From Neisseriaceae bacterium (lineage in GTDB: Bacteria > Pseudomonadota > Gammaproteobacteria > Burkholderiales > Neisseriaceae): a stretch of 64,000 nt of DNA. This document shows positions 34,309-43,800 of this stretch, one piece after another. How positions within the stretch are numbered: the first letter of the stretch is position 1; each line of letters starts with the position of its first letter. Both the position numbers and the translations under genes were made by a program. The notes below the pieces were generated by a model. That model did no database searches, was not told the DNA's origin, and saw only the letters and a program-made list of their open reading frames with translations. The stretch spans positions 1 through 64,000 of the forward strand of contig JAGOQM010000013.1 in assembly GCA_017991555.1 (NCBI GenBank). The letters run 5' to 3'.

Positions 34309-34336
34309 AAAAAAAAGCCCCTCGGGGCTTTTTTTA
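34309..34336 (+). terminator. terminator of the DUF2165 gene
   Basis: AAAAAAGCCCC / GGGGCTTTTTT stem around a two-to-four-base loop. Confidence 0.85.
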
Positions 34337-34399
34337 TTGGCCAATCAGTCCTCTAGGCGGTAGGATAAAAGAAACCAGAACACAAGGGATGATAAAAGC

Positions 34400-35002
34400 A
34401 TGAGAGAATCTTTACGACAGTTGTTGGCGGAGCTGGCCGCTTTTGGCCAAAAAAATGACGGCGGCACCAGCGAGCGTTGCTTGAAAATGTTCAACATTAC
34501 GCCAGAGATGGGGGCCTTCTTGGCCTTATTGGTACAGGCCAACAAGGCCAAGCGAATTTTAGAGATTGGCACCTCTAATGGGTATTCGACCCTGTGGCTG
34601 GCCGATGCTGCCCAAAGCGGCGAAGGGCAGGTGACCACGATTGAGCGCAGTGACTATAAGGCCAAAATGGCGGCGGCTAACTTTAAGGCTTCGGGCTTAG
34701 GCAACATTCAGCTCATTGCCGGCGAGGCCAGCGCTTTTTTAACCGCCGCCGACCAGGCGCCGTTTGACTTCATTTTCTTAGACGCCAGGCGTGACCACTA
34801 TGTTGAATGGTGGCCTGATCTCAAACGATTGTTAAAGCCTCAGGGCCTGTTGGTGGTCGACAATGCCCTGTCGCACGAGCCGGAAGTCAGGCCGCTGGCA
34901 GAACTCATTAACGCCGACCGAAGTTTTTTAACCAGCCTTGTGCCGGTTGGTAAAGGGGCGCTGCTGGCGGTGAAAGGGCTGGGTCGAGAAGCCACCACAT
35001 AA
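34400..35002 (+). CDS. SAM-dependent O-methyltransferase (family 3)
   Basis: A 200-residue methyltransferase of the catechol/caffeoyl-CoA O-methyltransferase type. Motif I is ILEIGTSNGYSTLWLA near residues 53-68, followed by the acidic TIERSDY (about residues 79-85) and the metal-binding FLDARRDHY near residue 125. The DNAL segment near residue 154 is the second conserved metal-binding area. Such enzymes methylate hydroxyl groups of small aromatic compounds; the true substrate is unknown. It is bracketed by terminators and appears to be monocistronic. Confidence 0.82.
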   Translation: MRESLRQLLAELAAFGQKNDGGTSERCLKMFNITPEMGAFLALLVQANKAKRILEIGTSNGYSTLWLADAAQSGEGQVTTIERSDYKAKMAAANFKASGLGNIQLIAGEASAFLTAADQAPFDFIFLDARRDHYVEWWPDLKRLLKPQGLLVVDNALSHEPEVRPLAELINADRSFLTSLVPVGKGALLAVKGLGREATT

Positions 35003-35008
35003 CACACT

Positions 35009-35037
35009 AAAAACCGCGCCTGAGGCGCGGTTTTTTT
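35009..35037. terminator. terminator between the O-methyltransferase and the esterase-like lipoprotein genes
   Basis: AAAAACCGCGCC / GGCGCGGTTTTT stem with a three-base loop and seven T residues. Confidence 0.9.
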
Positions 35038-35050
35038 GGGGTCTGGGCGT

Positions 35051-36406
35051 TTAGGCGTGGGGCTTAAACGGCAGCGTGTACACCGTGTTGTGGTCGATGC
35101 GGCGACGTTCTGGATCTAGGTATTTGGGCTCGGGCTGATTGTCGGTGGTCCAAATAGAAAAATCATCGTCGTTAATCACCGCCAGGGTGTCAGCATTCAG
35201 CAGCCACAGGCCTTCAAATTTATCGTGTGGGTAATTCAAGCTTTGCACCAGATCGGCCACCAGGGTTTTTTGTGCGGGACGAATGCCCAGCAGGGCCAAA
35301 TCTGCCCAGTCATGGCTGAGGCGATACTGCTCTAAGGTTTGGCCATTGATTAATAAGCCCAGCTGCGGGTCGTGGCTGAACGCGCCGCCCGCCGGAATCG
35401 CATTTAAATCGGTGGCCAAGCTTAAATCAATTTGGTACACGTGCTTCATGGCTTCTGGCTTTTTTAAGGCAAATTTGCCATCGCGCTCAATCACCAAAAA
35501 CTGGCCGTTGGCCAAGGCCATGATGCCCGAGTTTGAGTTTTCCGCTATGGCCTGTGGGTATAAGTATTGCTTGGTTTGGCCCGTTTTTAAATCCACGCTG
35601 ACGAGGCGCGTCAGGTCTGACTTTTGCGCCGCCTTGTTGGGGTTGGCTAAGGCCGACTGCATGATGCCCACCAAAGTGGTTTGGTCGGGGCTAATGGTCA
35701 AGCCTTCCATGCCGCGATTGGGGCGGCGGTTGGCCCATTCAGCAGGCAGATTAAATTCGGCGCGCACGTCTTGCGAAAACGGATTAATGCGGCCAATCTC
35801 TACCCCATTGGCGTCAAAATGCACCATGTGGGGGCCGTATTCGTCACTGACCCAAAAGGTGCCATCCTTCAGCGCCGCCAGACCTTCGCTGTCCAGACCG
35901 TGCTCGTCCCAGCGAATGGGGTTGGTGTTCGGATCGTAAGGCCGATTAGGGTCGACGGTGATGACGCGATTGTCTAAGCGATAGGGCACTTCTAAAGTAC
36001 CGCCCATCCCTGGTGGGTTGGGCAAGCCGCTGATGGGCTCGCCATGACGATTCTTTAGTGGGATGGTTTTCAGTAGGGTAATGCTCTGGTCTGGGCCGAT
36101 GGCGAATAGGCCAATGCTGGGGGTAAAGTCGGGGGTGGGAAATATTTTGCCCGCGCCGTGGGCGCCCTTGGTATCCAAATTGGGGCCGCGGTCAGTTAAG
36201 GCATAAAACTGATTGGGGGTGTGGGGGTGGGCCGCAGCATCGGAGCCAAAGCCGCCATGGTTAATGGTTAAGGGCAGGCCGTCTGCCGTATTCACCGTGG
36301 CCAAGGGCTGATAGGGCACGGTTTGGCCGTTGGGCGCAGTGGCACAGGCGGTTAAGGTGAACAGTGTGGCAAAGGCCAAGGGTAGGGTCAGGGCATGTGG
36401 GCGCAT
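35051..36406 (-). CDS. esterase-like activity of phytase family lipoprotein
   Basis: A 451-residue exported protein. The N terminus is a signal sequence ending in the lipobox LTAC (cysteine at residue 21), so it is probably a lipoprotein. The rest shows repeated short beta strands and segments such as TDRGPNLDTKG and DSEGLAALKDGTFWVSDEYGP that mark the phytase-like esterase domain (PF13449), a beta-propeller found in alkaline phosphatase or phytase-type proteins. The precise substrate is unknown; related proteins are annotated as phytase-like. It is divergent from sbcD. Confidence 0.8.
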   Translation of the reverse strand: MRPHALTLPLAFATLFTLTACATAPNGQTVPYQPLATVNTADGLPLTINHGGFGSDAAAHPHTPNQFYALTDRGPNLDTKGAHGAGKIFPTPDFTPSIGLFAIGPDQSITLLKTIPLKNRHGEPISGLPNPPGMGGTLEVPYRLDNRVITVDPNRPYDPNTNPIRWDEHGLDSEGLAALKDGTFWVSDEYGPHMVHFDANGVEIGRINPFSQDVRAEFNLPAEWANRRPNRGMEGLTISPDQTTLVGIMQSALANPNKAAQKSDLTRLVSVDLKTGQTKQYLYPQAIAENSNSGIMALANGQFLVIERDGKFALKKPEAMKHVYQIDLSLATDLNAIPAGGAFSHDPQLGLLINGQTLEQYRLSHDWADLALLGIRPAQKTLVADLVQSLNYPHDKFEGLWLLNADTLAVINDDDFSIWTTDNQPEPKYLDPERRRIDHNTVYTLPFKPHA

Positions 36407-36543
36407 GGAAAAACCAAAGTGAGGAAGAATCCCCTAGTGTAGGCAGGCAATGTGACCAAATCATGACGCCGCTGAGCGCCGCTACAGAAGTCGGCGAAGT
36501 CGCTTATAATGGTGGGTAGATCAGCACATCCCGAATGGAAGAC

Positions 36544-37689
36544 ATGAACATATTACACACCTCAGACTGGCATCTGGGCCGTCAGTTTCATCAAGCATCA
36601 CTGTTGGATGACCAGCGCCACGTGCTCAAGCAGATCGTGGCCTACATTGAGGCCCATCAGGTGCGGGCCCTGTTGGTTTCTGGCGACATATATGACCGCT
36701 CGGTGCCGCCAGCGGATGCCGTGGCTTTGTTGGATGAGGTGGTCGGCGAGGTGTGTGGACGGCTTAACACGCCGATGATTTTAATTTCAGGCAATCATGA
36801 CAGCGCCGTGCGGCTGCGTTTTGGCGCCAGCCAGCTAAAGGCTTCTGGCCTGCACATTCTGGGTGATTTAGCGAAGATCACCGAGCCTGTGGTGATCAGT
36901 AATGGGGCAGAAACCGTCCATATCTATGGCGTGCCCTACCATACGCCAGAAGAAGTACGCACGCAGCTCGACCTGCCTGTGCGTACCTTTGATGAGGCGC
37001 ATACGGCCTTAGTTAAGGCCATTTTGTCGGTTGCTGCAGATGGCGTGGCGAACGTGTGCATGAGCCATTGTTTTGTCAGCGGCGCGGCGGCGTCTGATTC
37101 CGAGCGGCCATTGGCCATTGGCGGTGCCGATCAGGTGGCGGTGGCGCCTTTATTGCCGTTTGACTATGTGGCGCTAGGCCATTTACACAGCCCGCAGGCG
37201 AAAGGGGCCGATCATGTGCGCTACAGCGGTTCTTTGTTGAAGTACAGTTTTTCTGAAGTGGGGCAAAAAAAGGGTGTCGAGCTCGTCACGCTACAACAAG
37301 GCCGAGTGGCCAACATCGCCCACTTACCGCTCAGGCCGCTGCGCGACATGCGCATTATCGAGGGCAGCCTAGCCGAAGTGAAGGCGCAAGGGGCCTTAGA
37401 CCCCGCGGCGGAAGATTATGTCTTGGTGCGTTTGACCGATCCTAACGCTTTGTTAAATGCGATGGAACAGGTGCGTTCGGTGTACCCAAATGTCCTGCAC
37501 TTAGAGCGGGTGGCGTTTAATCAAGAGCGTCCGGTTAACCTGAGCCAAAGTCAGCTCAAACGTGGACCATTGGCTTTATTCGATGATTTTTATGAGCAAG
37601 TGCAGGGACAGCCGTTAACCGAGGCTCAGGCCAGCGCCATGGCCGACCTAGTCGCCGAGCTGACGACCCAACAAAAGGATGAGCAATGA
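36544..37689 (+). CDS. sbcD: exonuclease subunit SbcD
   Basis: The nuclease subunit of the SbcCD (Mre11-Rad50-type) complex, which cuts hairpins and protein-blocked DNA ends. The metallophosphoesterase motifs are TSDWHLGR near residue 6, SGDIYDR near residue 49, SGNHD near residue 85, and the late GHLHSPQ. The start is set at the ATG that gives MNILHTSDWHLG, the normal family N terminus; an ATG three codons earlier (36535) is in frame and the ribosome binding sites do not decide between them. The stop overlaps the start of sbcC by four bases (ATGA), so the two are translationally coupled. Confidence 0.95.
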   Translation: MNILHTSDWHLGRQFHQASLLDDQRHVLKQIVAYIEAHQVRALLVSGDIYDRSVPPADAVALLDEVVGEVCGRLNTPMILISGNHDSAVRLRFGASQLKASGLHILGDLAKITEPVVISNGAETVHIYGVPYHTPEEVRTQLDLPVRTFDEAHTALVKAILSVAADGVANVCMSHCFVSGAAASDSERPLAIGGADQVAVAPLLPFDYVALGHLHSPQAKGADHVRYSGSLLKYSFSEVGQKKGVELVTLQQGRVANIAHLPLRPLRDMRIIEGSLAEVKAQGALDPAAEDYVLVRLTDPNALLNAMEQVRSVYPNVLHLERVAFNQERPVNLSQSQLKRGPLALFDDFYEQVQGQPLTEAQASAMADLVAELTTQQKDEQ

Positions 37690-40600
37690 GGCCACTAAGA
37701 TTACAGATTCAGGCTTTTGGGCCTTTTGCGCAAACTGAGGCCGTGGACTTTTCTCGCCTGGGTGAGCACCCGTTGTTTTTGATTAATGGCCCAACCGGGG
37801 CTGGTAAAAGCGCCTTGCTGGACGCCATTTGCTTTGCCTTATATGGCCAAACCACCGGCAACGAGCGTGATGGTGCCCAGATGCGCTGTGACCATGCCGA
37901 TGATGGCTTGCCTACACAGGTGCAGCTAACCTTTCAGCTAGGCAGTAAACAGTATCGTATCGAGCGGATGCCGCAGCAGCGGCGCCCTAAAAGCCGAGGT
38001 GAAGGGTATACCGATCAGGCCGCCGAGGCGACGCTGTATGCGTGTGCGCCCGACGGGGTCGAGCGGCTCATCAGCAGTAAAAAAGTCACCGAAGCCAATG
38101 CGGCCATCGAAGGCTTACTGGGGCTGAGTGCCGAGCAGTTTAGACAGGTCATGATTTTGCCTCAGGGGCAGTTTCGGGCCTTGCTGCTGGCCGATTCAAA
38201 GTCGCGTGAACAGATTTTTAGTCGCCTGTTTCAAACCCAGATTTATCAACGAATTGAAGAAGCACTCAAGCTGAAAGCCAGTGGCATTCAGCAGGCTAAG
38301 CAGGCGCATGATGAGCGGGTGAAAGGCCTGCTGTTGGGGGTGGACGTGGCGGACGAAGCCGCATTACAGGCGCAGCTACAGGATGCCTTCTTGAGCTTGG
38401 CCACGGTTCAGGCGCAGCGCGTCAATGCCGTGGCCGCCTTTAATCAGGCCGCAGCCACCGCCACGGCGGCACAGCAGCTGTTACAGCAGTTTACCGAACG
38501 GCAGCAGACCGAGCAGCGTTTACAGCAGCTGGCGGCGGCTGAGCCAACGATCAAGTCGTTGCAACAGCGGCTTGCACAGGCCCTGCTGGCCCAAAAAATC
38601 AATCCTGGCTGGCAACAGCAGCAGCGGGCAGAGCAGGCGCTCACGCAGGCGGGTGCGCGCCTAGCCGCAACAGAGCAAGCGTTGAAGGCGGCTGAGGATG
38701 CCGAAGCGGCGCAACGCAAAGTGCTGGCGCAGGCCGAAGCGCAGTCTGGGGAGATGGACGCACTCAAGCAGCAGCTACAGGCTTTAAAGGCGTACGAAAC
38801 GCAGCATGTGCCCTTTGTAGCGGCGCTGCGGCAGCAGGCGGCCCAGCAGGCACAGGCGCAGGCAACCGAAGCGGCTTTAACGCAGGCGCGGCAGGCCTAT
38901 GCGCAGCAAAAGCTGGCCCTAAAAGCGCTGGCCGATGAGCTAGAAGCGGATCAGGCCGCATTGGCGCAGTGGGTGCCGGTGCAGCAGCAAGCGCAAACCG
39001 AAGCCAGGCTGTTGGCCAGTAAACAAAAGTGGGCCAGCCTACAGGCCTCACAGCAGCAATGTCAGGGCCAACTAGATCGGGCGCAGGCAGCCTTGGTGGC
39101 GGCCAAACAAGCGCAGGCGCAGGCCCAAGCTTTTGCCACGGCGCAAGCCTATGCCTGGCATAGCCAGCAGGCGGCTTGGTTGGCGCAGCAGCTGCGCAAT
39201 GATGCGCCTTGCCCTGTGTGTGGCAGTTGCGCCCACCCTGCGCCAGCGCAGGCGCAGGGAGAAATGGTGGGGGAAGCGTGCGTGACCGCCGCCAATGCAG
39301 CTTTGGCGCAGGCGGTGACGGCCGCGCAGCAGGCCGAAAAAGAGCAGCATCAGTGGGCTTCAGAGCTGGCGCTGTGTCAGCGACAGCTGGCTGAGGTTGA
39401 AGCGGAGCTAGGGCCGTGGGGGGCACTGTCGGTGCCGGAGGCCAAGGCTAAGGCCAGTGCCAGTGAGGCTGCCTGGCAGGCGCTTAGGGCACGGCAGCAG
39501 CAGGTAGAGGCCAAGCAGCAACGGCACAAACAGCAAGCAGAGGCCTTGGTGGCGGCCGAAGCCGAGGGCCAGGCGCGGGCGCTGGCGTGGCAGGCGGCAG
39601 ATAAAGCCTTAGGCCAATCGGCCTTGGCGGTCAGCCGGTTGGGGGCACTTTTGCCCGAAGCCTACCGCAATCCAGAAGCGTTACAGCAGGCGCGCAGCAG
39701 TACCGAGCAGGCTTTGGCGCAGGCGCAGGCGCGCCTAACGGCGGCGCAGCAAGGGTGGCAGCAGGCCAAGGCGGCTTTAGACACCGCCGTGGCGAACCGC
39801 GATAATGCGCAGCAGCAACGGCAAACGCTGGCAGAGGCTTTGGTTCAAGCACAGGCAGAATGGCGGGCGCTATGGCAGGCCCACTTTGACAGCGAGGCCG
39901 CACAGCAGCAGGCCTTGGCCCGTGACGATGAGTTAACCGCATGGCAGCAGCAGCTGAGCCAGCATGAGCAGGCAGTGTTGGCCCAAAAAGGGCGTTTGGC
40001 GGCACTGGCCGAGCTGATTGGGGCGCAGCCGCAGCCCGATTTGGCGCAGCTGAATGCGTTCAAGGCCGAGGCAGCTGCGGCACTAGAGCAGGCCGAACAG
40101 CAGCAGCAAAGCTGCTCAAGCCGGCATGAGGCCTTAGCCACAGCACAGCGTAAGCTGTCGAAGGCACAGCTTGAAAGTGCCGCCTTAGAGGCCGAGTTTG
40201 CGGTTTATGGCACGCTCAACGAAGTCGCCTCTGGCCGTCATGGCACTAAGATTAACCTACAGCGCTTTGTGTTGAGCGTGTTGTTGGATGATGTGCTGGT
40301 ACAGGCGTCGACGCGTTTGCGCTTGATGAGCAAAGGCCGTTACGAACTGCTGCGTAAGGATGAAAAAAGCAAGGGCAATCGTGCCAGTGGTTTGGAGCTA
40401 CAGGTAGAAGACGCGTATACGGGCAAAACCCGCGACGTGGCCACGCTGTCGGGCGGCGAATCGTTCTTAGCGGCCCTCGCGTTGGCGTTAGGGCTTTCAG
40501 ATGTGGTGCAGGCCTATTCGGGCGGTGTGCGTTTGGACACGCTGTTTATTGATGAAGGCTTTGGCAGCTTGGACAGCGAATCATTAGACTTAGCCATGAA

Positions 40601-40739
40601 CACGCTGGTTGACCTACAGGCCAGTGGCCGCATGATTGGCTTGATTTCGCACGTGTCTGAGTTAAAAGAACAAATGCCGCTGCGCCTTGACGTCATCCCC
40701 AGCCTGGTGGGCAGCCACATTCGGCTGACGGGCGTTTAG
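37686..40739 (+). CDS. sbcC: exonuclease subunit SbcC
   Basis: The 1017-residue ATPase partner of SbcD. Walker A is GPTGAGKSALLD near residue 36, the zinc hook CPVCG sits near residue 510 in the middle, and the ABC signature LSGGESFLAAL with the Walker B LFIDEGFGSLD lies near the C terminus. Between these are two long coiled-coil arms that are unusually rich in alanine and glutamine. That composition makes the opposite strand look open in several frames, all of which I treat as shadows. It joins sbcD in one operon that ends at the hairpin at 40770-40803. Confidence 0.96.
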   Translation: MRPLRLQIQAFGPFAQTEAVDFSRLGEHPLFLINGPTGAGKSALLDAICFALYGQTTGNERDGAQMRCDHADDGLPTQVQLTFQLGSKQYRIERMPQQRRPKSRGEGYTDQAAEATLYACAPDGVERLISSKKVTEANAAIEGLLGLSAEQFRQVMILPQGQFRALLLADSKSREQIFSRLFQTQIYQRIEEALKLKASGIQQAKQAHDERVKGLLLGVDVADEAALQAQLQDAFLSLATVQAQRVNAVAAFNQAAATATAAQQLLQQFTERQQTEQRLQQLAAAEPTIKSLQQRLAQALLAQKINPGWQQQQRAEQALTQAGARLAATEQALKAAEDAEAAQRKVLAQAEAQSGEMDALKQQLQALKAYETQHVPFVAALRQQAAQQAQAQATEAALTQARQAYAQQKLALKALADELEADQAALAQWVPVQQQAQTEARLLASKQKWASLQASQQQCQGQLDRAQAALVAAKQAQAQAQAFATAQAYAWHSQQAAWLAQQLRNDAPCPVCGSCAHPAPAQAQGEMVGEACVTAANAALAQAVTAAQQAEKEQHQWASELALCQRQLAEVEAELGPWGALSVPEAKAKASASEAAWQALRARQQQVEAKQQRHKQQAEALVAAEAEGQARALAWQAADKALGQSALAVSRLGALLPEAYRNPEALQQARSSTEQALAQAQARLTAAQQGWQQAKAALDTAVANRDNAQQQRQTLAEALVQAQAEWRALWQAHFDSEAAQQQALARDDELTAWQQQLSQHEQAVLAQKGRLAALAELIGAQPQPDLAQLNAFKAEAAAALEQAEQQQQSCSSRHEALATAQRKLSKAQLESAALEAEFAVYGTLNEVASGRHGTKINLQRFVLSVLLDDVLVQASTRLRLMSKGRYELLRKDEKSKGNRASGLELQVEDAYTGKTRDVATLSGGESFLAALALALGLSDVVQAYSGGVRLDTLFIDEGFGSLDSESLDLAMNTLVDLQASGRMIGLISHVSELKEQMPLRLDVIPSLVGSHIRLTGV

Positions 40740-40769
40740 TTTGTTGTGGCCTGCTGCCATAGGGCCATT

Positions 40770-40803
40770 AAAAAAAGCCGCTGCCTTTTAGGCAGCGGCT
40801 TTT
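40770..40803. terminator. bidirectional terminator between sbcC and the autotransporter gene
   Basis: A 16-bp inverted repeat AAAAAAAGCCGCTGCC / GGCAGCGGC with T run on the plus strand and A run on the other side. Confidence 0.88.
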
Positions 40804-40817
40804 GGGTTAGGCCAAGG

Positions 40818-43800
40818 CTATTGCCATTGATACTTGGCGCCCACCATGGCACGGTAGGCAGAATAGCTCGCCTTGCCCGTTTGGTGGGCGACGTTGCCCC
40901 AAACGGACCAGTTTTTAGACAATTGACCTTCGGCGCCCACCTTGAGCTCAAAGCGATTGCTGGGGATGTCGTCTTTGAACGTGTATTGGTCGTTAAACGC
41001 CATACTGTTGCGTGCCGTGCTGTGTAACCAGTTGATTTCAGCAAACGGCTGTACTGATTTATCCACTTCGTAGCGATTGGCATAGGTTAGGCGCGCGCCC
41101 AGCCGGGTTAATACGTTGCTGGCATCATCACCATCGGCTTTGAGGCCAGAAGCGTGCACGCTTTCATCCGAATCAAACGCATTCAAGGTGATTTGTGCCT
41201 GTGGTTGCAGCGTCCATTGTTTAAACTCATCTTGTTGATGGAGTTTAAAGGTGTATCCCCCTTCTATTGAGGCACTAAATAGGGTGCTGTCGTACTTGGC
41301 GGCAGGGCTACGGCCCATTGAGACCTCATTCTTAAACCATGAGTACTGCGCCCATAGGTCAACATAAGCCCCTTTCGGTTGGGCCTCATTCTGATACCAA
41401 GTGCCATAAATGCCGAGGCTGTAAGCGTTTTTAATCTTTGCCTTGGCCTCAGAACCAGTGGTGTTCGAGCGGCTGGTGTAGTCGCTCTTACCGTAGGCGG
41501 CCATTAGGCCAATGCGGCCACGAGACTGGCCTTCGTCTTGCCATTTGATGATGTCACCCCCTATTTGGGTGGTGTAGGTATTGCCCTTTAAGCTGAGTAA
41601 GCCATCGGCCGCCTGATGTTTTTGACGCTCTGCCACCACGCGTAGCCAGACTGAGGCCGCGCCGTCGTCGCCTTTCAAACTGTCGGCGTACTGTGGTTCA
41701 CCCAAACGATCGTGAAGGGTCATCGAGAACATGCTTAAGGCCGAACTTTGGTTGGCTAAATAGGCCCCGATAATCGGATTGGGGTTGCGCACTGGGGGCT
41801 TAATGTTTTCTTCTGGTGGATACACATTGGTGTCATAAGAATCAAGATACCAGCTGTCATCCGTATGGCCTTTGTGTAATAAGTATTCATAAATCCCAAT
41901 GGCCACGGGGGCACCCAGCTTGAAGGCACTATTGGCAGAGGTGCCGCCTACGTCGACGACCTTAATCGCGTCTGGTTGTTTGCGGGTGTCCGCGCCTTTG
42001 CCACCAACAGGGGTAATGTACAGCGTGGTTGGGCCATTGGCACCCACGGAGACGTTGCCACCCACCACCAGCTGATCGGTTTCGGTTTCTTCATGGCCTT
42101 TATTGAGCACGGTATTCATGTCGATGCGCCCACCATTAGCCACGAAGTTGCCGCCGACAGTGAGTCGGCTGCCGGTGCCTTGTTTGCTGCCCAGCTTAAT
42201 GGCCCCGCCGTTATTGTTGAAATTTCCAGCAACGCGATACTGGGTGGCGTTGTTTTGCTCGGTCTTGTTTAAGCCGCCGACCAAGAAGGTGCCTTGGTTA
42301 TCCACATCGCCCTTGGCCTCACCAAAGCCCGCAAACTGCGTGCCTTTACCCACGTTGACTCGCTTGCTGTTGAGGCTGAGTGCCTGTGCTTCTGTGCCCG
42401 CCAGTAGGGTACCGCCCTGAATGTCGGTGGCGCCGGTGTATTGGGCAGAGCGATCGGTTAGCTGTAGCGTGCCGGCATTGGCTTTCACTAGAGTGCCCGT
42501 GCCTTTCACTTCATTGTCCAGTTGCCAAGCCTGAGCGGTGTCGGCCTGATTGACGATGAAGGTACCGCTGTTGTTCACCACGCTGCTGCCTATGTGGTTC
42601 TGTACCGCTGCCTGTAGGGTGCTGCTGCCATCAATGTTAAACGAGCCCGCAAAGTTTTGGTTATTGCCAGCTAGGTCGATGCTGGCGCCCTTAAGGTTGA
42701 CCTGGCCTTGGTCTTCGATGTCGTTACGCAGAACGCCTTGCGCTTGATTGAGGTTTAGTTTACCGGCATTGGTGATGAGGCCAGAACCCAAGCCTTGGGC
42801 GTTATTGAGGTCAATGCTGGCCGGCGCCTTGATGTCGATGTGGGCGGCCAATGGGGCATTGGCACCGTTGACTTTAAGGCTGCCATTTTCGGCCACCAGG
42901 GTTGATTTTAGGCTGCCGCTGAGGCGTCCGTCAGCAGTGCCCCCTTGTTTGATGGTTAAGGTGCCATCGGCCAAGGCCAACTCAGAACCGGCTTGGCTTT
43001 TGAGCTGACCAATGGTTTGGGTGGTGCCCTGATTTTGACTGCTGTTAAAGTTAACCTCAGTGCCACTGGTTAAGTCCAAAAGACTGGTGTTGCCCAGAAC
43101 AGTGTCTGCTTCAAGCCGTAGTTTCCCACGCTGGACTAGGGTTTGGCCGCTGTAGTCGTTGCGCCAATTGGCTAGGCCCACCCAATCACTGTCGCTGTTG
43201 ATGGCCACGTCACCGCTGCCGGTCAGTTTGGCATCGAGGCGGCTGGCACTGCCTTGTTGCCCTGCGGCGGCGGCCAATACGAGGGCGTTTTGTCCTGTGC
43301 CTTGCAGGTCAATTTCGGTGAGCTTGTAGGCGACGTATAGGCCATCATCGGCGCCGCCGCGTAATGCCGTGGTTTGAAAACCATAGTCGTAGCTTGCGGT
43401 GGCGACGGTTTGGCCGTTTTGTCGAATAGCCTGCTGCGTGGGGGTGGTGGTGATCGCTTGCCCTTGGGCATCTCGTAGCGTCAGGGTGAGGGGATCAGCA
43501 ATGCCGCTGACCGTCGTTGCGGCGACCAGCTGTACGATGGCGTCGCCTTCATCCTGTTCGAGTAAGGGCAGGTTGAAGTCAACGTTGGGCGTCGGTAGGT
43601 TGTCAAAACCGGCGGCAGTGGCCTCAACCGTGCCGTCGGCCTGGACTAAGTTAAGGTGATCCACTTGAATATGGCTTTGAAGCTTCTTTTTGCCGGTGAT
43701 GTTTTCTGTAAATTTTAAGGTGCCGCCATTGAACATGAGGCCGCCCATTTTCTGTACGCCCATGCCTTGAACCTCTCTAACGGTGGCAATGCCTTCTTGG

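Noticed and set aside
38444-40141. Long open frames antisense to sbcC
   Set aside because: They arise from the alanine- and glutamine-rich coiled-coil codons of sbcC and have no ribosome binding sites.
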